Shown: one piece after another, positions 49,845 through 58,263 of the stretch
Layout of the letters: each line of letters starts with the position of its first letter
Position numbering within the stretch: position 1 is the first letter of the stretch
Assembly (NCBI GenBank): GCA_003240775.1
Contig: QFNI01000015.1
Span: forward strand, 11,320-75,319
Length of the DNA: 64,000 nt
Source: Mesorhizobium amorphae
Lineage (GTDB): Bacteria; Pseudomonadota; Alphaproteobacteria; Rhizobiales; Rhizobiaceae
Direction: 5' to 3'
Notes under the pieces: model-generated
Told to the model about the DNA's origin: nothing
What the model saw: the letters and a program-made list of their open reading frames with translations, nothing else
The model's database searches: none
Translations under genes and position numbers: made by a program

Positions 49845-50243
49845 ATGAATATCGGCCACGCATCCCGCCGCACCGGCCTCGCGGCGAAGACCATCCGCTA
49901 CTACGAGGATATGGGCTTGGTTGCGCCAGCACGTGGCGACAACGGCTATCGCGACTATTCGGTGGCCGACATCGAGCGCCTGCAGTTCCTGCGCCGCTCG
50001 CGCGCGCTGGGCTTCTCGGTCGAGGAATGCCGACGGCTCCTTTCCCTGCGCGACGATGGAAGCCGCGAGAGCGCGGATGTGAAGCTTCTCGCCCAGGCCA
50101 AGCTGGCCGAAATCGACCGGCGGATGGAAGAGCTTGCCGCCCTGCGCGCTTCGCTTGCCCAGGCTGTGTCCCGCTGCCATGGCGACGCGCGCCCCGACTG
50201 CCCGATCATCGACGGCTTGGCGGGCGGGAATCCTCTGCAATAG
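49845..50243 (+). CDS. CueR-type copper-responsive MerR regulator
   Basis: The ATG at 49845 has GAGGACACGTTC upstream and gives 132 residues. The MerR helix-turn-helix is at residues 2-60 (TGLAAKTIRYYEDMGL). Two cysteines near the C-terminus, Cys112 and Cys120 in CHGDARPDC, match the Cu(I)-binding pair of CueR with the usual seven-residue spacing. The divergent DUF305 gene with a MerR-type promoter is its likely target. No copper exporter is visible here. Confidence 0.87.
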   Translation: MNIGHASRRTGLAAKTIRYYEDMGLVAPARGDNGYRDYSVADIERLQFLRRSRALGFSVEECRRLLSLRDDGSRESADVKLLAQAKLAEIDRRMEELAALRASLAQAVSRCHGDARPDCPIIDGLAGGNPLQ

Positions 50244-50785
50244 CCGCCCTTCCATCGGTGGCATCCAAGACGGAGTTGCGCAGGAGGAAGGTATTTTCAC
50301 TGCACGGATAAGCCGTTAGCGCAGAACCTGCATGCGGACTGCGAGCCAACAGCGTAAATTTGGCGCTGTTTTTAATTGACGCTTCACCCCATCCGAATGA
50401 GGTAGGATGCGCCGCCCCTTCCCTATCTGCGAAGAATATCCAATTAAACCGGAACGCGTCGTGAGACACGGAAGGTGGAACCGCTTTCACCTTCGTTCAG
50501 CGGAACATTTTCCTTCCATTCATACCGGTTTTCGCTTCAATTCCAGCACTCTACCGGTCAATACAGATTCCGATTAAGCCCCACTGCGCCGATTTGCGCA
50601 TGTGGCTATCTACATTAAATCTAAGATTTGCAGTCCTTGCATCTTGTCGTTTCGGCTTAGTCATGAAATGAGATCGTCTTGCGGCAAGGCAAAAAACGAC
50701 CAGTTTCCAGCAGTCCGGTGTCAGAACGCGGCGAGGGTGATCCTCTCTCCCGCAAGACCGGGCGGCCATCAACGAGGACAACTCC
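50244..50785. other. 542-base gap upstream of mucR-like gene
   Basis: This is the longest gap. It is noticeably less GC-rich than its surroundings, with runs such as GTAAATTT and TTTTTAATT. It holds a terminator-like hairpin (50348-50373) and a perfect 7-bp inverted repeat, GAAGGTG-N10-CACCTTC (50471-50494). Short antisense open frames here have no ribosome sites and look random. Long AT-rich leaders are typical of mucR genes, which regulate themselves by binding AT-rich DNA. Confidence 0.6.
50348..50373 (+). terminator. Terminator-like hairpin after the cueR-like gene
   Basis: AACAGCG-N9-CGCTGTT forms a 7-bp stem followed by TTTTTAATT on the plus strand. It lies about 105 bases after the cueR stop. 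Confidence 0.5.
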
Positions 50786-51322
50786 ATGGCAGAAATATCC
50801 GACAATCATCTTGAGCTGACGACGGACATCGTGAGCGCTTATGTCGGCAACAATCCGGTTCCCATGGCGGAGCTGCCCAATCTGATCGCCAATGTGAGCG
50901 CAGCCCTCTCCGCCCTTTCGCAGCCCCAGCCCGAGCCCAAGGAAGAGCTGGTGCCTGCCGTGAACCCCAAGCGCTCCGTCTTCCCCGACTATATCGTGAG
51001 CCTAGAGAACGGCCAGAAGTTCAAGTCGCTCAAGCGGCACCTGATGACCCAGTACGGCATGACGCCCGAGCAGTATCGCGAGAAGTGGAACCTGCCGCGC
51101 GATTATCCGATGGTCGCCCCGAACTACGCCAATGCGCGTTCCGAGCTCGCCAAGAAGCTCGGCCTGGGCCGCAAGGCTGCCGGCGCCGAGATGGGCGACG
51201 AGGGCGATGTGGTCAGCGAAGCGCCCGAGGCCGCGGCCGACGAGCAGGACGCGCCCGCTGAGGCCACACCCAAGCGCCGCGCCGGACGCAAGCCCAAGGC
51301 GGCAGCAGAAACCGCAGAGTAA
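50786..51322 (+). CDS. MucR/Ros family regulator with degenerate zinc finger and AT-hook-like tail
   Basis: This 178-residue protein is clearly MucR/Ros-like: VSAYVGNNPVPMAELPNLIA near residue 16, FKSLKRHLMTQYGMTPEQYR near residue 79 and DYPMVAPNYANARSELAKKL near 106. Normal members bind zinc with a CxxC (or CxxD) pair and two His; here Ser72 and Asn75 replace the pair and Gln89/Tyr90 replace the second His site, leaving only His85. A long acidic linker ends in an AT-hook-like KRRAGRKPK (residues 163-171). Zinc-free homologues are known in Mesorhizobium. It likely controls surface or motility genes through AT-rich sites. Confidence 0.85.
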   Translation: MAEISDNHLELTTDIVSAYVGNNPVPMAELPNLIANVSAALSALSQPQPEPKEELVPAVNPKRSVFPDYIVSLENGQKFKSLKRHLMTQYGMTPEQYREKWNLPRDYPMVAPNYANARSELAKKLGLGRKAAGAEMGDEGDVVSEAPEAAADEQDAPAEATPKRRAGRKPKAAAETAE

Positions 51323-51338
51323 AAACGAAACATTCATC

Positions 51339-51373
51339 AACAAGGCCGGCGGGCAATGCTCGCCGGCCTTGTT
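51339..51373. terminator. Bidirectional terminator between mucR and endonuclease genes
   Basis: AACAAGGCCGGCG and CGCCGGCCTTGTT form a perfect 13-bp stem with a nine-base loop between two convergent genes. The A/T-rich stem ends supply T-rich tracts on both strands. Confidence 0.8.
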
Positions 51374-51375
51374 GC

Positions 51376-52131
51376 TTATGCGATCTTGAATGCGCTCGAG
51401 CAGATATCGCTCAGCACACAGCGCCCGCACGCGGGTTTGCGGAAGAAGCAGACTTTCTGTCCGTGCAGCATCAGCACCTCGTGATTGTCGTAGATGGCCT
51501 GAGCATCCCAGTCATTTGGCAATTGCGCGCGCAACACTTCGTGCGATGGTCCGACATCGACGCGCGGGCCGATCAGCCCGAGCCGCTGGGCGACACGGTG
51601 GTGATGGCTGTCCACGGGAAGGGCGGCCATCCGCAGCACGGAAAACGAAAGCACCGCAGCACTCGTCTTCGGCCCGACGCCGGGAATTTCCTCGAGCCAG
51701 TCGCGCGCTTCCTCCACGCTCATCGCATGGAGGAAATCGAGATCGAGGCTGCCATGCCGCGCCTTCACGGCGGCGAGCACTTCCTGGATGCGGGGCGCCT
51801 TCAGTTCCGGCCACCGCACGCCGCGGATGGCTTTTTCCACATCCGCCACCGGCGCGTCGATCAATGCTTGCCAGTCGGGATAGAGCCGCCGCAGTTCCGC
51901 AAAGGCGCGACCCGAATCCGCGTTCTTGGTGCGATGCGACAAGAGCGAGGAAACGAGTTCGCTGAGTGGGTCGAGATCCTGAAAATAGGGGATCGGGCAG
52001 CCGTATTCGGCACAGAGCCGGTCGTGGATCAGAAGCGCGCGTGCGCGTAGGTCGGGCGCGGGCAAAGACGATTTACGCCGCGCGGAGCGGGGAAAGAGGT
52101 CTGCGGCCTGTGGTTGCGGAGCGCTCGGCAT
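51376..52131 (-). CDS. Endonuclease III-like DNA glycosylase
   Basis: This 251-residue protein has the helix-hairpin-helix EIPGVGPKTSAAVLSF with the catalytic Lys155, the Asp174 in LPVDSHHHRVAQRL, and a C-terminal [4Fe-4S] loop, C-X6-C-X2-C-X5-C (CFFRKPACGRCVLSDIC). It should excise oxidised pyrimidines in base excision repair. The region where E. coli Nth has LSAQTTD reads LLSHRTKNADS, so the usual Gln is absent. The N-terminus is about 30 residues longer than Nth. It lies 36 bases after an ASCH gene. Confidence 0.85.
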   Translation of the reverse strand: MPSAPQPQAADLFPRSARRKSSLPAPDLRARALLIHDRLCAEYGCPIPYFQDLDPLSELVSSLLSHRTKNADSGRAFAELRRLYPDWQALIDAPVADVEKAIRGVRWPELKAPRIQEVLAAVKARHGSLDLDFLHAMSVEEARDWLEEIPGVGPKTSAAVLSFSVLRMAALPVDSHHHRVAQRLGLIGPRVDVGPSHEVLRAQLPNDWDAQAIYDNHEVLMLHGQKVCFFRKPACGRCVLSDICSSAFKIA

Positions 52132-52166
52132 GGAAGCGGGAATCCCGGCCCCAGTGGGAGGTTCCG

Positions 52167-52496
52167 TCAGGCCGGTCTGCTCGAGAAGGGGTGATGCTCG
52201 ATTACGTCCACGATCTCGTCCAAGCCGATCAAGGGATAATGCTCCCGCATACCCTCAAGCATCACGGGATCTGGCCAATCCTTCTCGCGGCCGAGAAAGC
52301 GCGCGGCCTCCTGCAACGGCATCGAGGAGACCCGCCAGACCTCGACGAGGGCCGTTTGCTCGGGCGCGCCGTCGCACACGTAAAGCATCGGCCCTGGCAC
52401 GATCGGAGCCTCCTTCCAGCGGATGGTGGAGCGTTTCTCGCCACTCAGGATCAGCGGAAACAGGCGCGGCACCACGCCGAGGCTCTGCACGCTCAT
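52167..52496 (-). CDS. ASCH domain protein
   Basis: This 109-residue protein fits the ASCH domain, a small PUA-like beta-barrel that binds RNA or nucleosides. PRLFPLILSGEKRSTIRWKE is the usual N-terminal match with the conserved Lys, Thr and Arg. YVCDGAPEQTALVEVWRVSS forms the next strands. It may act on modified nucleosides as YqfB does. It is upstream of the glycosylase gene. Confidence 0.85.
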   Translation of the reverse strand: MSVQSLGVVPRLFPLILSGEKRSTIRWKEAPIVPGPMLYVCDGAPEQTALVEVWRVSSMPLQEAARFLGREKDWPDPVMLEGMREHYPLIGLDEIVDVIEHHPFSSRPA

Positions 52497-52506
52497 GGCG
52501 CCCGCT

Positions 52507-53091
52507 TCACCGCAAGCCGTCCTCGCCCTTGATCTCGGTCACCGTGAGCCCGCCCACGCGCGGCAGCGGCCGGCCGCTGTCGGTGACCACCACCGCCACC
52601 ACGATCTCGTCGGCGCGGGGCGCGTCGGATACGCGAACCTCCATCGCGTCGAAATGCGAGCGTACGAAGGCCGCATCCTTGTGGCCGAGCGGCACGTCGA
52701 GCACCACACCCGGCCCGCCGCGCTTCTTGGCGGACGGCACCAGCGCCGCACCCTTTTCGAGCACCTTGCGCAGGGGCGCGCCGAGCTTGGGATGGAGGAT
52801 GGCCGCGGCATGCTCCAACTCGCCGTCCTCGCCAACGACTGCCGCCTTGCCGAAGGAATGTGCCGCACGGCCCTCGATGCCGAGCGCCTCGACCGCGCGG
52901 GCGCCGAGCAAGCCGCCCAGTTCCTCGCCCACCGCCATGAGGTCGGACAGATCCTCCACATAGCGCCCCGCGAACGGGTTGCGGATCACGGCAACGGCCG
53001 CTGCCCGCCGCGTGGGCGGGTCGACGGGCCGGCCCATCTCGCTTCGGACCTCTTCCACCATGGTCACGATCTTGCGGATCTCGGCCTTCAT
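52507..53091 (-). CDS. Amino acid synthesis family protein (PF06684-type)
   Basis: The ATG at 53091 overlaps the UPF0280 stop (ATGA) and gives 194 residues. It begins IRKIVTMVEEVRSEMG and continues AVIRNPFAGRYVEDLSDLMA, both characteristic of this family. Despite the family name, no enzyme role is established. The gene is third in an operon after a 6-hydroxynicotinate-reductase-like and a UPF0280 gene, so it may act in degradation of a ring compound. No signal peptide is seen. Confidence 0.82.
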   Translation of the reverse strand: MKAEIRKIVTMVEEVRSEMGRPVDPPTRRAAAVAVIRNPFAGRYVEDLSDLMAVGEELGGLLGARAVEALGIEGRAAHSFGKAAVVGEDGELEHAAAILHPKLGAPLRKVLEKGAALVPSAKKRGGPGVVLDVPLGHKDAAFVRSHFDAMEVRVSDAPRADEIVVAVVVTDSGRPLPRVGGLTVTEIKGEDGLR

Positions 53092-53957
53092 GCCGCTTCT
53101 CCCCGGATTGATGGCATCGCGCCCCAGACGCGTGTTTCCCCCGCGCAGTGGAGGGCTGCGGCTAGGATCAGGCCGCGCGCGCCCAAAACCTGAGCCAACC
53201 GCCATCCGCTGTCCAGCGCGCGCGCTTTTTCCGCCGCTGAAAGCACGCCGACCCCGCGCGTGACGAGGCGGACCCCGAGATCGGAATCGGGCTGGAGCCG
53301 GTTTGCTGCGATCCGCTCCACAGCCGGGTGGCCGGGCAGGTCCACCGCATTGGCGATCACGGTGGCCGCCGCATCGGCCATCGCGGCGCTGGGCGCGAGC
53401 ACCGAGACGGCATCCGCGATGCCGAGCGAGAACGAGCGCCCCCGCCAGCCGCTGGTGGCCAAGCCCCGCACGGGGCTGTCGCCCGTGATCTCAACTGTGC
53501 CGAACAATCCCGGCCGGTCGGGACGGTCGACCAGCCCGACGCGGAAGCGCTCGCCCGGCGCGCAGTGAAGCGCGATGTCGCCGCCATTGTTGACGAAGGC
53601 GCGGGCCAGGGGTGCCGCCTGCACCATCGCAAGCAGGATCTCCTCCGCCACCGCGCCCGCCACGGCCGCCATCGGCGTGATGAAGGTCTCCGCGGCGAAC
53701 GGCATCACGGCAGCCTGCATCCGGCGCGCGACCACGCCCTGCGCTTCCGTGCCGCCTGGCACCGCTTGGCTGCGCAGAAGGGGAAGCTCACCGCACAATT
53801 CGGTGAGCAGGCCGCTGAAGCGGCGTGCGGCAGCTGCATAGGCAAGCTCGACAGCGTCTCTCTCGCCCCAAGCGCCCACCACGAGATCGATCGGCCCTTC
53901 GCGCAGATGCAGGCGGCGGCCGTCCGGCAAGAAGGCCAGAAGCGCCGCATCGCGCAT
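53088..53957 (-). CDS. UPF0280 (ApbE-related) family protein
   Basis: The ATG at 53957 overlaps the stop of the upstream gene, giving 289 residues. AVMPFAAETFITPMAAVAGA and FVNNGGDIALHCAPGERFRV match UPF0280, a family with an ApbE-like fold. ApbE proteins attach FMN to other proteins, but that activity has not been established for UPF0280. Both neighbours overlap it, so the three genes are one transcript. Confidence 0.87.
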   Translation of the reverse strand: MRDAALLAFLPDGRRLHLREGPIDLVVGAWGERDAVELAYAAAARRFSGLLTELCGELPLLRSQAVPGGTEAQGVVARRMQAAVMPFAAETFITPMAAVAGAVAEEILLAMVQAAPLARAFVNNGGDIALHCAPGERFRVGLVDRPDRPGLFGTVEITGDSPVRGLATSGWRGRSFSLGIADAVSVLAPSAAMADAAATVIANAVDLPGHPAVERIAANRLQPDSDLGVRLVTRGVGVLSAAEKARALDSGWRLAQVLGARGLILAAALHCAGETRVWGAMPSIRGEAA

Positions 53958-55423
53958 CAGCCGGCCTTCAGCAGCGGTGGCACGCGCAGCGGCCAGGGGT
54001 TCTCGCCATGCGGGCGCTCGATCCGCTGCGCTTCCGGCCTGAGCGAGACGAGCGGGCGCACGCAGTCCATGTAGCCGCCGAGCCGCTCGTAGTCCGCAAG
54101 TGTGAGCGTGAACTCGATGGGCGCCACCAGCGCCGGCGTGGGCACATAGCCGAAGGCGTTGGCCGGCAGGCGCGTCACGTCCACCATGAAGGTGATGCCA
54201 CCGCCCGGCCAGATGTAGGCCGGCGCCCCCCCGCAGGTGACGGTGGTCAGCGCCTGGGCCACCGAGCGCGTGAGGCGCACGGGGTTTTCTGTCACACCCG
54301 CGCGCAGCGAGCCCCCCGCCCCGCCCATGAAGAGCACGGTGCAGAGGGCGGGCTCGCAGTTCTCCGCAATGCGCTCGACGGGCTCGACCAAGGGGCCGGG
54401 CATCGCCCGCTCCACCGGCTGGAGGGCTTCGTCCAGCTCGAAATAGGCCGCGTGCTCGCCTGTGGTGGACACCATCAGCAGGCGCAGGCCGGGATAAGCC
54501 ACCTTCGGGTCGAACGGTCCGAGGATGGCCAACGGATCGGCGATGTCGGTGCCGCCCCAGCCCGTGCCGGGCTGCGCCACCTGGAAATAGCGCCCCGGCG
54601 TCGAGCGGCGGCCCTTGAGCTTGATGCCGGTCTCGGGAATGCCGAGCAGCTTGCCCGCCTGGTGCTCGGACAGGACGCCGGTGATGTGGTCGTCCACCAC
54701 CACCACCTCGTCCACCTTGCCGAGCCATTGGCGCGCGAAGATGCCGATCGTGGCTGACCCGCAGCCCACCCGCATCCGCGTCTCGGCTATCCCGTTGACC
54801 ACGGGCGCGCGGCCCGCCTGCACGAGCACGGATGCGCCGCCGTCGACCGCAAGCTCCACGGCCTCGCCGTTGGACAGCGCGAGCAGCGCGTCGCAGGTGA
54901 CGCGGCCCTCCTTCTTGGAGCCGCCCGTCAGGTGGTGCACGCCGCCGAGCGAAAGCATCTGCGAGCCGTATTCGCCGGTGGTGACATGGCCGATGGCCTC
55001 ACCCGCGACCCGCACCGTGGCCTGCTCGGGGCCCAGGAAGCGGTCGGTGTCCACCTTCACCTTGACACCGCAATAGGAGAAGATCCCCTCGGTGACCACG
55101 GTCACCATGTCCACGCCGTCCACCTCCGACTGCACGATGAAGGGTGCTGGCTTGTAGTCGGGATAGGTGGTTCCGGCCCCGATGGCCGTCACGAAGGTTT
55201 CCGGCCCCCGCGCGATCCCTCCGTCCCACCCTTCGCCGTCCACGAACGGCACGACGCCCGCGCCGCTCTCCAGCGTGCGCTCGAGCACCACATGCGGATC
55301 GACCCGCACCAACACGCCGTCCTGGTTGGCATAGCGGTCACAGGCGCCCGCCATGCCCGGCCGGATGAAGCAGAGCACGGGGCACGCGTCGCAGCGGATC
55401 TTGTCGGACGCTTGGGCTTCCAC
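53957..55423 (-). CDS. 6-hydroxynicotinate reductase-like protein
   Basis: I choose the GTG at 55423, preceded by GCGGGAAGCCA, because a near-palindromic operator candidate lies just upstream at 55456-55471 and would otherwise be inside the gene; a TTG at 55501 is possible. The protein then has 488 residues. It starts with KIRCDACPVLCFI and GACDRYANQDGVLVRVDP, a Cys-rich N-terminus like that of ferredoxin-type proteins, and later CGSATIGIFARQW and CGGAPAYIWPGGGITFMVD. These match proteins annotated as 6-hydroxynicotinate reductase. The real substrate is not proven. It leads a three-gene operon. Confidence 0.72.
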   Translation of the reverse strand: MEAQASDKIRCDACPVLCFIRPGMAGACDRYANQDGVLVRVDPHVVLERTLESGAGVVPFVDGEGWDGGIARGPETFVTAIGAGTTYPDYKPAPFIVQSEVDGVDMVTVVTEGIFSYCGVKVKVDTDRFLGPEQATVRVAGEAIGHVTTGEYGSQMLSLGGVHHLTGGSKKEGRVTCDALLALSNGEAVELAVDGGASVLVQAGRAPVVNGIAETRMRVGCGSATIGIFARQWLGKVDEVVVVDDHITGVLSEHQAGKLLGIPETGIKLKGRRSTPGRYFQVAQPGTGWGGTDIADPLAILGPFDPKVAYPGLRLLMVSTTGEHAAYFELDEALQPVERAMPGPLVEPVERIAENCEPALCTVLFMGGAGGSLRAGVTENPVRLTRSVAQALTTVTCGGAPAYIWPGGGITFMVDVTRLPANAFGYVPTPALVAPIEFTLTLADYERLGGYMDCVRPLVSLRPEAQRIERPHGENPWPLRVPPLLKAG

Positions 55424-55455
55424 TGGCTTCCCGCTCTTCGGGTGGCTCGGAAATT

Positions 55456-55471
55456 CCTTTGTATGCAAAGG
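55456..55471 (-). promoter_or_regulatory. Operator candidate CCTTTG-TATG-CAAAGG
   Basis: This palindrome has perfect 6-bp arms and closely resembles GntR/FCD-type sites of the TTTGTATACAAA class. It lies 33 bases before the GTG chosen for the 6-hydroxynicotinate-reductase-like gene. No GntR-family gene with an FCD domain is adjacent. Confidence 0.5.
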
Positions 55472-55548
55472 ATCATCCGCCACCCTGCGACGCCTTGTCA
55501 AGCGGGGCGAAGGCGCATTCCGGCGTCACCCCGGCGGACACACGCTCA

Positions 55549-56199
55549 TCAGGCCGATGAAACCTCCTGCCGCTTCGCATCGGCGGCTGCGAAGAAATCG
55601 AGCTGATCGGCATATGCCTTCTTGAAAGCGGGACGCTCCGTGATCCGCAGCAGATAGGCCTCGGTCGCAGGACGTTCGCCGAAGGATCTGACAGCTGAAA
55701 CCCGGAGCACATCGGCCATCAGCAAGTCCGCGGCAGTGAACCTTCCGGCCGCGAGCCATTGCCGCTCGCCCAACACGCGCTCCATCTGGTGGAGCCGCTT
55801 GCCGAGCCATCCGGTCAGTTCGTTGTCTTTCCTGCCGGCAACGCCGAGAAACCACCAGGGCAAGGAAACGATCTCGATCGAGTTGAGGGCTGCCATCGTC
55901 CACTGCAGGGTTTCCGCCTCTTCGGCCGGTTCGCGCGGCATCAGCTTTGCGCTTTTCCGCGCCAGATGAAGAAGCCCGGCTCCACTCTCGAACAGTTTCA
56001 GGCCGCCATCGTCCAGAAAGGGGATTTGGCCGAAAGGCTGGCGCGCGAGATGATTGGTCTCGCGGTCGTCGAAGGGGATGGTCCGGACCTCGTAGGAAAA
56101 GCCGGCCTCCTCGCATGCCCAACGCAGCCTGAGGTCGCGCACGAAGCCGCGCGGGCCTTTCGGCACCCAGTCATAGGTCCAGATGGTCAGGTCGGTCAT
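55549..56199 (-). CDS. Glutathione S-transferase family protein
   Basis: From the ATG at 56199 the protein has 216 residues. The N-terminal thioredoxin-like domain reads LTIWTYDWVPKGPRGFVRDL and the glutathione motif PFGQIPFLDDGGLKLFESGA, with Pro and the Glu-Ser pair. The all-helical C-terminal domain has ERVLGERQWLAAGRFTAADL. The expected catalytic Ser/Cys/Tyr is not clear, which is common in bacterial GSTs. It is a single gene. Confidence 0.88.
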   Translation of the reverse strand: MTDLTIWTYDWVPKGPRGFVRDLRLRWACEEAGFSYEVRTIPFDDRETNHLARQPFGQIPFLDDGGLKLFESGAGLLHLARKSAKLMPREPAEEAETLQWTMAALNSIEIVSLPWWFLGVAGRKDNELTGWLGKRLHQMERVLGERQWLAAGRFTAADLLMADVLRVSAVRSFGERPATEAYLLRITERPAFKKAYADQLDFFAAADAKRQEVSSA

Positions 56200-56444
56200 G
56201 GCATCGGTCCTCGCTTCGGCATGGGAAATCGATGCCGCATCCGTGATTTCACAGCCCGAAGGCCAATGGGGCAAGCAGGCATCGCATGGGCGAGGTGCAG
56301 AGCAGGCCGATTTGGCCCAAAGCGGTTCTGCCCAATCCTGAAAAGGGCATTTGGCGATTGCCGAGGCCGCTCTTGGCCATTACCTGAGCAGGCTCCGTTC
56401 GGCCTTCCCGGCGCGACGATCCTCCCCGCATTCCAAGGTCCGCT

Positions 56445-58253
56445 TTGCCCCCCATCCATCCGCGCGATCCGCTCGAAGTGCTGTCCGGCGTGTTCGGCTA
56501 TTCCGCGTTTCGCGGGGATCAGGCCGAGATCGTGGAGCATGTGGTGGAGGGCGGCAGCGCGCTTGTCCTGATGCCGACGGGTGCGGGCAAGTCCTTGTGC
56601 TATCAGGTGCCAGCACTTTGCCGCGAGGGGGTGGGCATCGTCGTCTCGCCATTGATCGCCTTGATGGACGACCAGGTGGCGCAGTTGCGCCAGCTCGGCA
56701 TCAACGCAGCCGCCCTTCATTCGGGCATCGACGCGGAAGCGCTGCGCAGAACCAAGCGCGACATGCGCGAAGGCACGCTCGACCTTCTCTATGTGGCGCC
56801 CGAGCGCGTGATGGCGGGGGGCTTCCTCGACTGGATAGCAGGCTTGCCGGTAGCGCTCTTCGCCATCGACGAGGCGCACTGCATCTCACAATGGGGCCAC
56901 GACTTCCGCCCCGACTATCAGGGCCTCAGCGTGCTGCGCGAGCGTTTCCCCGATGTGCCCTGCCTCGCCGTCACAGCCACCGCAGACGGGCCGACGCGGC
57001 GCGAGATCACCGAGCGGCTCTCGCTGCCCACCATGTTCACCGCGGGTTTCGACCGGCCCAACATCTCCTATGCCGTCCAGCCAAAGGCCAATCCGCGCGC
57101 GCAACTCCTGCGCTTCCTCAAGCGGCGCGGCGCGGAAGAGAACGGCATCGTCTACTGCCTGTCGCGCAAGCGGGTGGAGGAAACGGCGGCCTGGCTCCAG
57201 GAGCAGGGCTGGAACGCGCTGCCCTATCATGCTGGGCTCGACGGCGCGGTGCGCGCGGCGAACCAGAAGCGGTTCCTGCAGGACGAGGGCGTGGTGATGG
57301 TGGCGACCATCGCCTTCGGCATGGGCATCAACAAGCCCAATGTGCGCTTCGTCGCCCATCTCGACCTGCCGAAAAGCATCGAGGCTTACTACCAGGAAAC
57401 GGGCCGCGCGGGCCGCGACGGCCTGCCTTCCACGGCCTGGATGGTCTACGGCATGGCCGATGTCGCGCTTTTGCGCCAGATGATCGACGCGGGCGAGGCG
57501 CCCGAGCGCCAGCAGCGCGTGGAGCGCCAGAAGCTCGATGCGTTCCTGTCTTTCTGCGAGACCGCGCGCTGCCGCCGCCAGGTGCTGCTCGAATATTTCG
57601 GCGATTCCTGCCAGCCCTGCGGCAACTGCGACACCTGCCTGCATCCGCCCGAGACCTTCGACGCGACGGTGGCCGCCCAGAAAGCGCTGTCATGCGTCTA
57701 CCGCACGGGCGAGCGCTTCGGCGCGCAATACATCATCTCGGTGCTGCTCGGCCGCGACGACGAGCGCATGCGCCGCTTCGGCCACGACAAGCAGAGCACC
57801 TTCGGCATCGGCTCGGACCTGGACGAGGCCGCCTGGCGCTCGATCCTGCGCCAGCTCGTGGTGCACAATCTGCTGGAGGTCGACACCGAGCAGCATGGCG
57901 GGATGCGGCTTTCGGAGGAAGGTGCAGCCTTCCTCAAGGAACGCCGCTCGATCCGCCTGCGCGTGGACGAGAAGCCGCCCAAGGAGCGCCGCACGGGCCG
58001 CGAGGCGCAGCCTGCGCCCTCGCTCGGCAGCGAGGCGGAGTCCGATCTCCTCAAGCGGCTGAAGAACGAGCGCTGGCTCATCGCGCGCGAGCAGGGCGTG
58101 CCGCCATACGTGATCTTCCACGATCGCACCTTGATCGAGATGGTCACGAGCGGTGCTGCCTCGCTCGACGCGCTGGCGCGCGTTTCGGGCGTGGGGGAGG
58201 CCAAGCTCTCCCGCTACGGCGAGCGTTTCCTGGCGGTGCTGCGCGCGGGCTGA
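56445..58253 (+). CDS. recQ: ATP-dependent DNA helicase RecQ
   Basis: The start is the TTG at 56445, with AAGG upstream, giving 602 residues. Walker A is LMPTGAGKSLCYQVPAL, the DEAH box FAIDEAHCISQWGHDFRPDY, and helicase motifs V-VI include TGRAGRDGLPS. The zinc site is visible in DSCQPCGNCDTC and a C-terminal HRDC domain ends the protein. RecQ unwinds DNA in recombination and repair. It stands alone, 245 bases from the GST gene. Confidence 0.94.
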   Translation: MPPIHPRDPLEVLSGVFGYSAFRGDQAEIVEHVVEGGSALVLMPTGAGKSLCYQVPALCREGVGIVVSPLIALMDDQVAQLRQLGINAAALHSGIDAEALRRTKRDMREGTLDLLYVAPERVMAGGFLDWIAGLPVALFAIDEAHCISQWGHDFRPDYQGLSVLRERFPDVPCLAVTATADGPTRREITERLSLPTMFTAGFDRPNISYAVQPKANPRAQLLRFLKRRGAEENGIVYCLSRKRVEETAAWLQEQGWNALPYHAGLDGAVRAANQKRFLQDEGVVMVATIAFGMGINKPNVRFVAHLDLPKSIEAYYQETGRAGRDGLPSTAWMVYGMADVALLRQMIDAGEAPERQQRVERQKLDAFLSFCETARCRRQVLLEYFGDSCQPCGNCDTCLHPPETFDATVAAQKALSCVYRTGERFGAQYIISVLLGRDDERMRRFGHDKQSTFGIGSDLDEAAWRSILRQLVVHNLLEVDTEQHGGMRLSEEGAAFLKERRSIRLRVDEKPPKERRTGREAQPAPSLGSEAESDLLKRLKNERWLIAREQGVPPYVIFHDRTLIEMVTSGAASLDALARVSGVGEAKLSRYGERFLAVLRAG

Positions 58254-58263
58254 GGGGCGGCGC

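Noticed and set aside
50551..50805. Minus-strand 84-codon frame upstream of mucR
   Set aside because: No ribosome site, overlaps the mucR start, and has AT-rich random composition.
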